This document shows positions 24,002-33,071 of a stretch of 64,000 bases of DNA, piece after piece; the first letter of the stretch is position 1; every line of letters starts with the position of its first letter. Under the pieces are notes generated by a model, which worked only from the letters and a program-made list of their open reading frames with translations, was not told the DNA's origin and searched no databases. The translations under genes and the position numbers were made by a program. This stretch comes from SHXR01 sp046160305 (GTDB lineage Bacteria > Pseudomonadota > Gammaproteobacteria > Burkholderiales > SG8-39), in assembly GCA_046160305.1 (NCBI GenBank), contig JBJXGX010000116.1:65978-129977 (forward strand). Direction: 5' to 3'.

Positions 24002-25957
24002 TTACGCGGCGACTGGTAGTTGGGTTTCGTCCAACTTGAGGGTCCGATCAAGCTCGCGAGCGATCTTCTGCACATCCTCGATGTGCGCACGTTGACGGCC
24101 CGCCACCTGCTCCAACTCTCGCAGCCGCTCCTCGAGCGTATCGGTTGCGCCATGAACCCGCTTGATCGAATCGAGGCGCCGGCGCAACTGCTGCTGGCGC
24201 TCGCGGGTCTGCAACTCGATCGGCGCAATGGCCTCGCGAAACCATTGCTCCGCCTCGCGATTGGCGTATGTGAACACGCGGCGCACCTGGGTGGCAATCG
24301 TATCGAGGAACCGCTGCAGCAAGGTCATCGCCTCGGTGGTCAGCATCGCGAACAGCGTGTCGAAGTGTTTTTGGTATAGGCCTTCGATACGCTGGAATTC
24401 CTTGTGGTAACGCTCCAGCGAGAACACCGGCGGGGAACCCAGCTTCAGTCCCTGTTCGCTTTCATAGCGCCGGTATGCGGATTCCATCATCTTATGGATC
24501 TCGGTGATCTGATGATCCACATCCTTCATCCGGGTCCGGCATCGATCGAAGTATCCGATCATCGCGGTGCGCACCCCGGAGGTAAATCGACTTTTGCGGA
24601 CTTCGAGCATGGCCAAGCGGGCGTCTTCATTCAGCGCCTCGCTGCCAAGTTGCGCAAAGACACTGTTCGCGTGCTTCGTGTAGATACTGCGAAGTGCCTG
24701 GAATTTCGCGAGCCCGCGTTCGAATCGGGTTTTCTCCGCGCGCGCCTTGCCGACCATTTGCGCCACGATCCCGATGTTCTTGCCGCGCAAGGTGATCAGC
24801 TCGTCGCGTTGATCGTCGAAACTCTTCAGGCGTGCTTCGAGAATGGATTGAGTACTGGCGAAGATCGTGCCCAGATCGCTTTGGGTGCTCTCGCGCATGA
24901 TCTCGCGCCGCCGCGGTACCAGGTTGTTCGACAACGCCTGCTCAAGCAGAGGTAGGCGGCTGCGCTGCAGAAGCGGCTCGTCATCCCTTATCTTCGCGAG
25001 CAGTCCGCGCTGCGCCGACACCGGAAAGATATTGGCGCCATCGATTTCCAGTTTGCTCGAGCAATAGAAGACCTGCTGCAACACTTCGGCTTCGATCTGC
25101 TCCTCGGTGCGGATCCCATCCCAGAGCGCGTCGATCTTGTTGAGCACCGCGAACCGGCATAGCTCCCGCTTTCCTGCCGGCTGAATGTGGCTTTGCCACA
25201 TCTCCAGATCGCTTTTGGACACACCGGTATCGAGCCCAAGGAGAAAAAGCACTGCATGCGCGTTCGGCAGCAGATCAAGGGTGAGCTCAGGCTCCGAACC
25301 GAGCGCATTCAAGCCGGGCGTGTCGAGGATCACCAGTCCTTGCGCGAGCAGGGGATGCGGAAAATTGATCACGGCGTGCCGCCAGCGCGGCACTTCCACC
25401 ATCGAGCCGTCGCCATCCGGAAGAGGCTCGTCCGGCCCACTGTTGACGAATAACCCGTAGCCCCGGGCCTCGCCGATCGGGATGCGTTTCGTGTCGCGGA
25501 TGCGCTGGAGCGTGCGAACGAGGGATTCCGCGGAACTGACATCGAGCGGGAAGGTGGTCCACTCGTCGGGGATTTTCTTGAAGTCGCTGATCGATGCCTG
25601 GGCGCCGCGGGTTTCGATGGGCAGCACCTGCAGGCTTGGCGGCAGCTCCGGATTCCACTTGATCTCGGTGGGGCACATCGTGGTCCGCCCCGCGCTCGTG
25701 GGCAGCAATCGCCGGCCGTAGTCGGCGAAAAAAATGGCGTTGATCAGCTCGGATTTGCCACGCGAAAATTCGGCGACGAACGCGATCGTGAGTCGATCCT
25801 CGGCAAGGCGATCGACGATCTGGTTGATGCGCAGTTCAACCTGCGCGTCCGACAGGTCGTGTTCCTGAAGCCAGCGTCGGAAATCCTGGACTCGGTCGGA
25901 GACCCGCCTGCGCCATGCGCCGTAGTCTTGAAATTTGTGTGCGAGTGACGGGATCAT
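24002..25957 (-). CDS. Dynamin-like GTPase
   Basis: This large cytoplasmic or membrane-associated GTPase is 651 residues. The G1 loop is AEFSRGKS at about 62-69, with Ala in the place of the usual first Gly. Switch Thr residues lie in SAGRTTMCPTEIKW, G3 is in LDTPGLNALG and G4 in LNKIDALWD. The second half is strongly helical with coiled-coil character (for example REAEQWFREAIAPIELQTRERQQQLRRRL), consistent with the stalk of bacterial dynamin-like proteins, which remodel membranes or work in DNA and stress functions. The ATG at 25957 follows GGGG at SD distance; a GTG at 25969 is possible. The specific role is unknown. Confidence 0.82.
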   Translation of the reverse strand: MIPSLAHKFQDYGAWRRRVSDRVQDFRRWLQEHDLSDAQVELRINQIVDRLAEDRLTIAFVAEFSRGKSELINAIFFADYGRRLLPTSAGRTTMCPTEIKWNPELPPSLQVLPIETRGAQASISDFKKIPDEWTTFPLDVSSAESLVRTLQRIRDTKRIPIGEARGYGLFVNSGPDEPLPDGDGSMVEVPRWRHAVINFPHPLLAQGLVILDTPGLNALGSEPELTLDLLPNAHAVLFLLGLDTGVSKSDLEMWQSHIQPAGKRELCRFAVLNKIDALWDGIRTEEQIEAEVLQQVFYCSSKLEIDGANIFPVSAQRGLLAKIRDDEPLLQRSRLPLLEQALSNNLVPRRREIMRESTQSDLGTIFASTQSILEARLKSFDDQRDELITLRGKNIGIVAQMVGKARAEKTRFERGLAKFQALRSIYTKHANSVFAQLGSEALNEDARLAMLEVRKSRFTSGVRTAMIGYFDRCRTRMKDVDHQITEIHKMMESAYRRYESEQGLKLGSPPVFSLERYHKEFQRIEGLYQKHFDTLFAMLTTEAMTLLQRFLDTIATQVRRVFTYANREAEQWFREAIAPIELQTRERQQQLRRRLDSIKRVHGATDTLEERLRELEQVAGRQRAHIEDVQKIARELDRTLKLDETQLPVAA

Positions 25958-26084
25958 GCTAATCCCCACTCGCTGCCGACGAACGCGCCATCCGGATTTG
26001 GCCGATTTTGATCCTGCGACGTGGGCGCTGAATGTATCACAGCGACGTCAAGCGGCCTCATGCCCGTTGGTCGGTCGGGCGCAA

Positions 26085-26900
26085 TCAGCGGCGCTGGCAG
26101 GTCGGACAGAAGAATGTCGAGCGTTGTCCCTGCACGATCTTTCGAATCGTCGCGCCGCATACCTGGCATGCCAAGCCCGCACGGTCGTAGACGAAATGAC
26201 GCGTCTGAAAATAACCCGGACGTCCGTCTCCGGACACGAAATCACGCAACGTCGAGCCACCGGCAAGGATCGCTTCCTCGAGGGTTTCGCGAATCGACTG
26301 CGCTAAGGCATCCATTCTTGACCGATTGATTTTTCCGGCCTGCAGGGTTGGGCGGATGCCGGCGCGAAACAAGCTCTCGCTCGCGTAGATGTTGCCTACG
26401 CCGACCACGACCAAGTGGTCCATAAGCAATGCCTTGATACTGATGGCGCGTTTCCGGGACGCGCGGTGAAGCAGCATTCCCGAGAACTCGCTGCCGAGTG
26501 GTTCGACGCCAAGACGCGCAAGGAGCGGGTGCGAATCCGGGTCGCCTGCGTGCCAAAGAACGGCGCCGAATCGCCGCGGATCGCGCAGCCTGAGGATTTG
26601 GGTACCGACAATGAAGTCCACATGGTCATGGGCGAGCGCCGGCTCCGAACGCGGGACGATGCGAAGGCTTCCCGACATGCCCAAATGGATGATCAACGTC
26701 CCGGTGCCGCAATCGATCAACAGATACTTCGCGCGGCGGCTCACGCTCGTGATCAACCGGCCAACCACGGAGCGATGCAGGTTTCCCGGAATCGGCCAGC
26801 GAAGTCGATGGTCTCGAACGATCACCCCGTCGATCGCATGGCCTTCGAGAAGCGGCGCGATGCCCCGTCGGGTGGTTTCGACCTCTGGAAGTTCTGGCAT
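26085..26900 (-). CDS. mutM: Formamidopyrimidine-DNA glycosylase
   Basis: MutM removes oxidised purines such as 8-oxoguanine and nicks the DNA backbone. The product starts MPELPEVETTRRGI, where Pro2 is the catalytic residue after Met removal and Glu3 assists. The helix-two-turn-helix VGVGNIYASESLFRAGIRP and the C-terminal zinc finger (Cys245, Cys248, Cys265, Cys268, ending CQRR) are complete. The length of 271 residues is standard. I chose the ATG at 26900 because the catalytic Pro must follow the initiator; a start at 26924 would block it. It is divergent from the TPR lipoprotein gene. Confidence 0.97.
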   Translation of the reverse strand: MPELPEVETTRRGIAPLLEGHAIDGVIVRDHRLRWPIPGNLHRSVVGRLITSVSRRAKYLLIDCGTGTLIIHLGMSGSLRIVPRSEPALAHDHVDFIVGTQILRLRDPRRFGAVLWHAGDPDSHPLLARLGVEPLGSEFSGMLLHRASRKRAISIKALLMDHLVVVGVGNIYASESLFRAGIRPTLQAGKINRSRMDALAQSIRETLEEAILAGGSTLRDFVSGDGRPGYFQTRHFVYDRAGLACQVCGATIRKIVQGQRSTFFCPTCQRR

Positions 26901-27060
26901 GAATATCCTGGTTGTCCGGGGCAAATGGGCCGCTGATCGGGACGATCGATCCGCCGAACGCTATTCGGTCTCAAGCGCGTCAACGGATCGGGCATTTTTT
27001 GTTGTACGAGCGGTCAAATGTACCTAAGATGATCGCGCCCTCCAACCCGCCGGACCCCAA

Positions 27061-28875
27061 ATGGCATCTCCAATCCTGCAGCGGCGATTCAATCGCCTGA
27101 CCGGCGCGTGCGCCACCGCGTTGGCGGCGGCCACGCTGTCCGCGTGCGCCCTGACGGCGGTTCCCACACCCGCTCGGGCATTGGCGGCGGACTCCGTCTC
27201 CGAGGTGAGTCAAGTCGGCCCGTTTCGCCGCTCGCCCGAGGGCAGCAGCGCATTCCGCCAGGGTCAGCCGATAACCGAACTCACCGCCGAGGCGCTCTAT
27301 GAATTCCTGCTGGCCGAGGTCGCGCTGCAACGTGGTCAGCTCGGCGTTGCGACCCAGGCCTACCTTGATCTTGCCAAGCGTTCTCGTGACGCCCGCGTAG
27401 CGCGCCGGGCAACCGAGGTCGCGGTGCACGCCAGAATGCCCAACGCGGCGATCGAAGCGGCGCGCATTTGGCATGAGACCGATCTCGAATCCGACGATGC
27501 GTTGCGAGCGCTTTCGTCGCTCCTCATCTCGGCGAACAAGCTCGACGAGGCCGAGCCGTACCTGCAAAAAACCCTCGCTCGACGCAAAGCGGATATCGGC
27601 GAGGGGTTGATTCAACTGGGACAGTTTCTCGCATCGAATGCTGACAAGCCGGCCGTGCTCCGTCTGGTCAAGCGGCTTGCGGAACCCCACGGCGGTTCGG
27701 CTGGAGCGCATCTCGCGATCGCGCAGGCGGCGCTTGCCGCGAACGACGACACGCTGGCACGCGCCGAGGCGCAAAAGGCCGGTCAGCTTCGCGCCGGTTG
27801 GGAACAGGCCGCTCTGGTCGAAGCCGCGGTGTTGCAGAAGCAATCCAATAGCGCCGCCCTCGGTTTCATGCGCGATTTCCTGAGCGCGAATCCAAAGTCG
27901 CTGGCGGTGCGTGGCGCGTACGCGCGAATCCTGGTCGCCGAACGCGATCTCCCCGTTGCCCGCGAGCAGTTCAAGATCCTTGCCGATGAAAACCGGGGCA
28001 ATGTCGAGGTGTTGTATGAAGTCGCGTTGCTGTCGATGCAAATCGAAGATTGGCCGATTGCCGAGACGCAGCTCAAGCAGCTCCTGACGATGCCGTTTCG
28101 CGACCGGGAACTCCTGCAATTGCATCTGGGGCAAATCGCCGAGGAGCAGAAGCGCTACGACGAGGCATTGACGCGGTACCGCGACATACAGAAAGGCGAG
28201 CACCTGCTGAGCGCCCAGATTCGGCAGTCCGCGGTGATCGCCAAACAAGGCAATCTCGAGGGGGCGCGAACCTTCCTGCAACAGGCGAGCCCGGTCAACG
28301 AGCAGCAGCGCGTGCAGCTCGTGCTCGCGGAAAGCCAATTGCTCCGCGACGCCAACCAATCGGATGACGCCATCGGCGTGCTCGATCGCGCACTCGCCAA
28401 ACTGCCGAATAACCCCGAGCTGCTCTATGACCACGCGATGCTGGCCGAAAAGCTCGACCGCGTGGCCGTGATGGAGGCGTCGCTTCGGAAAGTGATTTCG
28501 ATCAAGCCCGACCATGCCCATGCTTACAACGCGCTTGGCTACTCGTTGGCGGATCGCAACATGCGCCTGCCGGAGGCGCGCGAGCTCATCGAGAAAGCGA
28601 TGAAGCTCGCACCCGACGATCTCTTCATCGTCGATAGCATGGGTTGGGTTCTGTATCGGCAAGGCGATCTCGACGGGGCGCTTGCACAACTCACGCGAGC
28701 CTACAAGGGGCGGCCCGATGCGGAAATCGCGGCGCATCTCGGGGAAGTCCTCTGGCAGCTCGGCCGGCGCACCGAGGCGCTCAAGATCTGGCAAGAGGGC
28801 GCCAAGAAATCGCCCGAGAACGAAGTCCTGCAAAAGACTATGCGCCGCTTTCAGGAGTCAACGGCGGTCAAGTGA
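27061..28875 (+). CDS. Tetratricopeptide-repeat lipoprotein
   Basis: The 604-residue product has a lipoprotein signal peptide with lipobox LSAC and lipidated Cys29, then a long array of helical TPR-like repeats. Clear repeat units are seen late in the protein, for example IKPDHAHAYNALGYSLADRNMRLPEARELIEKAMKLAP and DDLFIVDSMGWVLYRQGDLDGALAQLTRAYKGRP. TPR proteins act as scaffolds, and this type precedes lolB in many betaproteobacteria. A role in outer-membrane lipoprotein or envelope assembly is inferred from that position. The stop overlaps the lolB start as GTGA. Confidence 0.85.
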   Translation: MASPILQRRFNRLTGACATALAAATLSACALTAVPTPARALAADSVSEVSQVGPFRRSPEGSSAFRQGQPITELTAEALYEFLLAEVALQRGQLGVATQAYLDLAKRSRDARVARRATEVAVHARMPNAAIEAARIWHETDLESDDALRALSSLLISANKLDEAEPYLQKTLARRKADIGEGLIQLGQFLASNADKPAVLRLVKRLAEPHGGSAGAHLAIAQAALAANDDTLARAEAQKAGQLRAGWEQAALVEAAVLQKQSNSAALGFMRDFLSANPKSLAVRGAYARILVAERDLPVAREQFKILADENRGNVEVLYEVALLSMQIEDWPIAETQLKQLLTMPFRDRELLQLHLGQIAEEQKRYDEALTRYRDIQKGEHLLSAQIRQSAVIAKQGNLEGARTFLQQASPVNEQQRVQLVLAESQLLRDANQSDDAIGVLDRALAKLPNNPELLYDHAMLAEKLDRVAVMEASLRKVISIKPDHAHAYNALGYSLADRNMRLPEARELIEKAMKLAPDDLFIVDSMGWVLYRQGDLDGALAQLTRAYKGRPDAEIAAHLGEVLWQLGRRTEALKIWQEGAKKSPENEVLQKTMRRFQESTAVK

Positions 28876-29465
28876 ATAGCAAAGCCGCGGCGATCCCGAT
28901 GGCTGCCCGACTCGCTACCCTGATCGTCGCGCTTGCGTTCGCCGGATGCGCCGCGATCACGCAGCAACCCGCGCCGTCCAAACCGCCCGAAGCAAACGAT
29001 ATCCACTTCGAAGTGGATGGTCGTTTCGCGGTGCGCTATCGGGACGAAGGCGGGAGCGGGCGGATCGCGTGGGTCCACTTGCCGCAGTCCGATGACATCA
29101 CGATTTCCAATCCGGTTGGGCAGGGCATCGCGCGCATCGTGCGCCGCGATGGCGTCTACACGCTCACGACTAGCCAGGGGCGCGCGCATTCCGCAACCGA
29201 TCCGGATCAACTGACCGAACAGGTACTCGGATGGCCGTTGCCGCTTTCCGGCCTGCCATTTTGGTTGCGCGGGCAGCCGGCGCCAGGGCGGCCGGCTGAA
29301 AGTTCCGGCGTGAATTCGGAGCGCCCCACCGAACTCCGCCAATCGGGTTGGACGATCGAATACTTGTCGCGACACTCGCTGAACGGACTGCCCGAGCGAT
29401 TGCGCATCCGTCGCGACGATCTCGATATCCGCCTGGTGCTAGAGGAATGGCGCGCAGTCCAGTGA
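28872..29465 (+). CDS. lolB: Outer membrane lipoprotein localisation factor LolB
   Basis: LolB accepts lipoproteins from LolA and inserts them into the outer membrane. The 197-residue product has lipobox FAGC with Cys26 as the lipid anchor. The domain has the ELEVDGRFAVRY-like opening (here HFEVDGRFAVRYRDE), SGRIAWVH, and VLGWPLPLSGLPFWLRGQ. The GTG at 28872 overlaps the stop of the TPR gene. A further Met at position 10 of this reading is an alternative start. It overlaps ispE by 19 bases, the lolB-ispE-prs order being conserved in proteobacteria. Confidence 0.93.
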   Translation: MNSKAAAIPMAARLATLIVALAFAGCAAITQQPAPSKPPEANDIHFEVDGRFAVRYRDEGGSGRIAWVHLPQSDDITISNPVGQGIARIVRRDGVYTLTTSQGRAHSATDPDQLTEQVLGWPLPLSGLPFWLRGQPAPGRPAESSGVNSERPTELRQSGWTIEYLSRHSLNGLPERLRIRRDDLDIRLVLEEWRAVQ

Positions 29466-30301
29466 TCGCGTGGGGTGAATGGCTCCCGGCGCCGGCCAAG
29501 ATCAATCTGTTCTTGCATGTAGTAGGCCGGCGGGACGATGGATACCATCTTCTGCAGACGATCTTTCGGTTTGTCGATCTGCACGACCACTTGCGATTCC
29601 GCCCGGCCGAGGACGGCGAGATCCACCTTCTTACGGGTCTCCCAGGCGTGGATCCGCAATCAAATCTCGTGGTCCGTGCCGCGCTCGCGCTGCGCGCGGC
29701 AACCGGCTGTCGACGTGGTACGACGATCGAGATCAACAAACACATCCCGATGGGTGGTGGGCTTGGCGGCGGCAGTTCCGATGCCGCCACGACCCTGATC
29801 GCACTCAACGCACTCTGGGAGCTTGGCCTGACGCGGGCGGCGTTGATGCGGATCGGTTTGTCGCTTGGCGCTGACGTCCCCGTGTTCGTCATGGGACGCA
29901 ACGCGTTCGCCGAGGGCATCGGCGAAGCGCTCGTGCCGCTCGATCTCGGACCCGCTTGGTATTTGATTTTGATGCCTGATGTGATTGTCCCGACCGGGCT
30001 CGTCTTCAGCGACCCGACATTGACACGGGATACCGAAAGAACCACAATAGCGGCCTTTTTTGCGGGGGAAAAACTCGCAAATGATCTCGAGCCGGTGGTG
30101 CGGCGCCGGTATCCACTGGTTGCGCGGCATCTCGATTGGCTGTCTACTCACGGGTCGGCCCGGATGAGCGGCTCCGGAAGCAGTGTTTTTGCGGAGTTTC
30201 TGACCGAGTCGGCGGCGCGCGCCGTGGCTGCGCAGCTTGAACCGGGAATGAAAGGGTTGGTGGTTAGCGGGCTGTTGCGACATCCGCTGGTGGAGCCGTA
30301 G
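29447..30301 (+). CDS. ispE: 4-diphosphocytidyl-2-C-methyl-D-erythritol kinase
   Basis: IspE phosphorylates CDP-ME in the MEP pathway of isoprenoid synthesis. The 284-residue product has PAPAKINLFLHVVGRRDDGYHLLQT near the start, the GHMP-kinase ATP loop IPMGGGLGGGSSDAATTL, and a final signature SARMSGSGSSVFAEF. The ATG at 29447 follows AGAGGA closely and lies inside lolB. The frame upstream to 29348 is a shadow of lolB. The gene is followed by tRNA-Gln and prs. Confidence 0.97.
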   Translation: MARSPVIAWGEWLPAPAKINLFLHVVGRRDDGYHLLQTIFRFVDLHDHLRFRPAEDGEIHLLTGLPGVDPQSNLVVRAALALRAATGCRRGTTIEINKHIPMGGGLGGGSSDAATTLIALNALWELGLTRAALMRIGLSLGADVPVFVMGRNAFAEGIGEALVPLDLGPAWYLILMPDVIVPTGLVFSDPTLTRDTERTTIAAFFAGEKLANDLEPVVRRRYPLVARHLDWLSTHGSARMSGSGSSVFAEFLTESAARAVAAQLEPGMKGLVVSGLLRHPLVEP

Positions 30302-30315
30302 CACCCACATAATAC

Positions 30316-30390
30316 TGGGGAGTCGCCAAGTGGTAAGGCACCGGATTTTGATTCCGGCATTCGTAGGTTCGATCCCTACCTCCCCAGCCA
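30316..30390 (+). tRNA. tRNA-Gln(TTG)
   Basis: The 75-base sequence folds as a standard cloverleaf. The acceptor stem pairs TGGGGAG with CTCCCCA, followed by discriminator G and an encoded CCA. The D arm reads TCGCCAAGTGGTAAGGCA, the anticodon loop is TTTTGAT with anticodon TTG, and the T arm contains GGTTCGATCC. It closely resembles the glutamine tRNA of E. coli. Its place between ispE and prs is conserved in betaproteobacteria. Confidence 0.97.
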
Positions 30391-30522
30391 GTCTAGAAAC
30401 TAGGCGCGCTTCGCGATAGACCGGACTGCTGGCAGCCGGCGAGGCATCATGCGGCAGTGTCGGGTTTTCGCGGTCCGGTTCGGAAAAATTGCAGTCCTCT
30501 GGTTTCTGGCGTCGAACGAGTC

Positions 30523-31473
30523 ATGGCATACGAAAACCTCATGGTGTTCACGGGGACGGCGAATCCCCTGTTGGCGCATCACGTCGTCAAACGGCTCAAC
30601 ATTCCAATCGGGCATGCCACGGTCGGACGGTTCTCCGATGGCGAAGTCATGGTCGAGATCATCGAGAACGTGCGTGGCAAGGACGTCTTTGTCCTCCAGT
30701 CGACCTGCACGCCGACGAATGACACCATCATGGAATTGCTCCTCATGATCGATGCGCTGCGTCGCTCATCGGCCGGACGTATCACGGCGGCCATTCCGTA
30801 CTTCGGCTACGCGCGACAAGATCGCCGTCCGCGGTCGGCGCGCGTTGCGATCAGCGCGAAGGTCGTGGCGAACATGCTGGCGGCGGTCGGTGTCGATCGC
30901 GTGCTCACGATGGACCTGCATGCCGATCAGATCCAGGGTTTTTTCGACGTGCCGCTCGACAACGTGTACGCAACCCCGGTCCTTCTGGGTGATGTGTGGC
31001 GCCACAACTACGACAATCTTCTGGTCGTCTCGCCCGATGTCGGCGGGGTCGTGCGGGCGCGCGCGCTTGCCAAGCGGCTCGAATCCGATCTGGCGATCAT
31101 CGACAAACGCCGGCCGCGCCCGAATGTCTCCGAGGTCATGAATATAATCGGTGACGTCGAGGGCCGCACCTGTGTGATCATGGACGACATCGTCGACACC
31201 GCCAACACGCTCTGCAAGGCGGCCGAAGTATTGAAGGCGCGCGGTGCGATCAAGGTCGTTGCGTACTGCACGCATGCGGTGCTTTCGGGCGGCGCTTGTC
31301 AACGCGTCGCGGAATCGGAGCTGGACGAGTTGGTCGTCACCGACACGATCCCGTTGAGACCCGATGCCGAGAAGTGCTCCAAGGTGCGCGTGCTGTCGAT
31401 CGCGGGTCTCCTGGCCGAGACGATTCTCAGGATATCGAATGAAGATTCGGTGAGCTCGCTGTTCATCGAGTAG
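30523..31473 (+). CDS. prs: Ribose-phosphate pyrophosphokinase
   Basis: Prs makes phosphoribosyl pyrophosphate from ribose 5-phosphate and ATP for nucleotide and amino-acid synthesis. The 316-residue product has LMVFTGTANPLLA at the start, GRFSDGEVMVEI, the pyrophosphate loop DRRPRSARVAISAKVVANML, and the ribose-phosphate loop CVIMDDIVDTANTLCKAA. The ATG at 30523 gives the standard length; the longer frame from 30457 is not conserved. The gene leads to rplY and a good terminator follows that gene. Confidence 0.97.
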   Translation: MAYENLMVFTGTANPLLAHHVVKRLNIPIGHATVGRFSDGEVMVEIIENVRGKDVFVLQSTCTPTNDTIMELLLMIDALRRSSAGRITAAIPYFGYARQDRRPRSARVAISAKVVANMLAAVGVDRVLTMDLHADQIQGFFDVPLDNVYATPVLLGDVWRHNYDNLLVVSPDVGGVVRARALAKRLESDLAIIDKRRPRPNVSEVMNIIGDVEGRTCVIMDDIVDTANTLCKAAEVLKARGAIKVVAYCTHAVLSGGACQRVAESELDELVVTDTIPLRPDAEKCSKVRVLSIAGLLAETILRISNEDSVSSLFIE

Positions 31474-31562
31474 TGCTATAAGAAATTCGTGCCCGTCTGG
31501 TCGCGGGGGGTACGTCGTGCAGAGGATGGTCCTTCGCACGGTATTGAAGGAGCAAGTCAGTC

Positions 31563-32261
31563 ATGGCAATCGAAGTTGTCGCAGTAGCGCGCAATCTGCA
31601 GGGCACGGGTGCGAGCCGCCGCCTGCGCCGCGCGGGCAAGGTCCCAGGCATTGTGTACGGGGGCAAGGGCTCGCCGGTTACGATCGAAATCGATCACAAC
31701 TCGCTTTACCATCAGTTGCGGCATGAGAAGTTCCACGCGTCGATCCTGACGCTCAATCTGGATGGCAATGTCGAGCAGGTGCTGCTCCGCTCGGTCAATA
31801 TGCATCCATGGAAACTGCAGGTGGATCATGTCGACTTCCAGCGTGTTTCGGCGGACGAAAAAATCCACATGAAAGTGCCGCTGCACTTCTTCAATGCGGA
31901 AATCTCCCCGGCTGTGAAGGTAGGCGGTGCGATGGTGAACCACGTCAAGAACGAGGTCGACGTCCGCTGTCTTCCCGCCGATTTGCCCGAATTCATCGAG
32001 GTCGACCTCGCGAATCTTGTGGCAGGGCACTCGATCCATGTGCTCGATCTCAAGTTTCCCAATGGGGTTGAACCGGTGCTACATCGCGGCGAGAATCCGG
32101 CTGTTGCGTCGGCGCCGATCCCGCGCGCAGAAGTGGTCGAGGAAGAAGCTGCGCTCGTCACCACGGCACCCGCGGCGTCCGCTGTGCCTGCTTCCAAGCA
32201 GCCTGACAAGGCCGCCGAGCCCGCGAAGGCGGAAGGCGGTAAGGGGGGCGGCAAGAAGTAG
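31563..32261 (+). CDS. rplY: 50S ribosomal protein L25 (Ctc long form)
   Basis: L25 binds 5S rRNA in the large ribosomal subunit. The 232-residue product is the long Ctc-type form: an L25 domain at about 1-95 with RNLQGTGASRRLRRAGKVPGIVYGG, a C-terminal TL5 domain at about 98-185 with HFFNAEISPAVKVGGAMVNH, and an Ala/Pro/Lys-rich tail ending KGGGKK. The tail is typical of betaproteobacterial versions. The gene follows prs with an 89-base gap and ends before an intrinsic terminator at 32287-32314. Confidence 0.95.
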   Translation: MAIEVVAVARNLQGTGASRRLRRAGKVPGIVYGGKGSPVTIEIDHNSLYHQLRHEKFHASILTLNLDGNVEQVLLRSVNMHPWKLQVDHVDFQRVSADEKIHMKVPLHFFNAEISPAVKVGGAMVNHVKNEVDVRCLPADLPEFIEVDLANLVAGHSIHVLDLKFPNGVEPVLHRGENPAVASAPIPRAEVVEEEAALVTTAPAASAVPASKQPDKAAEPAKAEGGKGGGKK

Positions 32262-32286
32262 TCGTTGCACGCACCGGCGTGGGCGG

Positions 32287-32314
32287 AAGGCGTGGGGTCA
32301 TCTCCCCGCGCCTT
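32287..32314 (+). terminator. Intrinsic terminator after rplY
   Basis: The arms AAGGCGTGGGG and CCCCGCGCCTT form an 11-bp stem with one G-U pair around a six-base loop. It lies 25 bases after the rplY stop and is followed by CTTGTGCTTC, a partly T-rich stretch. This is a good intrinsic terminator for the prs-rplY transcript. Confidence 0.72.
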
Positions 32315-32417
32315 CTTGTGCTTCAGTCGACGCCTCGCTGCCGAGCCGGGCAATCCGCTCGGTTGACATTCGCCTGGCGCGTTTCGTGAACGCTAATTCC
32401 TCGACCCCGCACCCGAT

Positions 32418-33068
32418 ATGGGCGCTATCCGACTGATTGTTGGCCTTGGCAATCCCGGGCGCGAGCACGAGCGCGATCGCCACAATGTGGGGTTCTGGCT
32501 GGTGGAGCGATTAGCGGCCGCCATGCGGGTCGGCCTTGTGCGCGAGTCCAAGTACCACGCACTGGCCGGCCGTGCGAGCAGGTCGGACGGTGACGCTTGG
32601 CTCATGCTTCCGCAGACCTACATGAACTTGTCCGGGAAAGCGGTCGGCGCGCTCGCACGGTTCTACAAGATCGAACCGGAAGAGATTCTCGCCGTGCATG
32701 ACGAACTGGATTTCCCGCCGGGTATCGTCAAGATGAAATTGGGCGGCGGTGTGGCCGGGCACAACGGCCTCAAGGATATTGCTGCGCAAATGGGTACGCC
32801 CAACTACTGGCGCATCCGCATCGGGATCGGGCATCCCGGCGACCGGGATCGCGTCGGGGATTACGTGTTGTCATCACCGAGCCCCGCCGATCGAGCGCTG
32901 ATCGATGGATGCATCGCGCGCGGCATCGAAATTATTCCGCAGCTTCTGCGTGGCGAGTTCGAAGCCGCGATGTTGAAGCTGCATACCAAACCCGGCAGCG
33001 AGCGTCCCAAGCCACCGCGACCGGCAACCCTCCCGGTGAATCCCGGTGAATCGAAAGCGAAGGAATAG
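32418..33068 (+). CDS. pth: Peptidyl-tRNA hydrolase
   Basis: Pth releases peptides from tRNAs that drop off ribosomes. The 216-residue product has GLGNPGREHERDRHNVGFWLVE near the start, carrying the catalytic His in RHNVGF. Further signatures are LMLPQTYMNLSGKAVGALARFYK and the LAVHDELDFPPG and GGGVAGHNGLKDI segments. The C-terminus has a Lys/Pro-rich tail of about 20 residues. It lies three bases before ychF, a conserved pair. Confidence 0.97.
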   Translation: MGAIRLIVGLGNPGREHERDRHNVGFWLVERLAAAMRVGLVRESKYHALAGRASRSDGDAWLMLPQTYMNLSGKAVGALARFYKIEPEEILAVHDELDFPPGIVKMKLGGGVAGHNGLKDIAAQMGTPNYWRIRIGIGHPGDRDRVGDYVLSSPSPADRALIDGCIARGIEIIPQLLRGEFEAAMLKLHTKPGSERPKPPRPATLPVNPGESKAKE

Positions 33069-33071
33069 CCG

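Noticed and set aside
26980..28833. 617-codon open frame on the minus strand opposite the TPR lipoprotein gene
   Set aside because: It is an antisense shadow of a high-GC gene, with no signal peptide or family motif of its own, while the plus-strand frame has a lipobox and TPR units.
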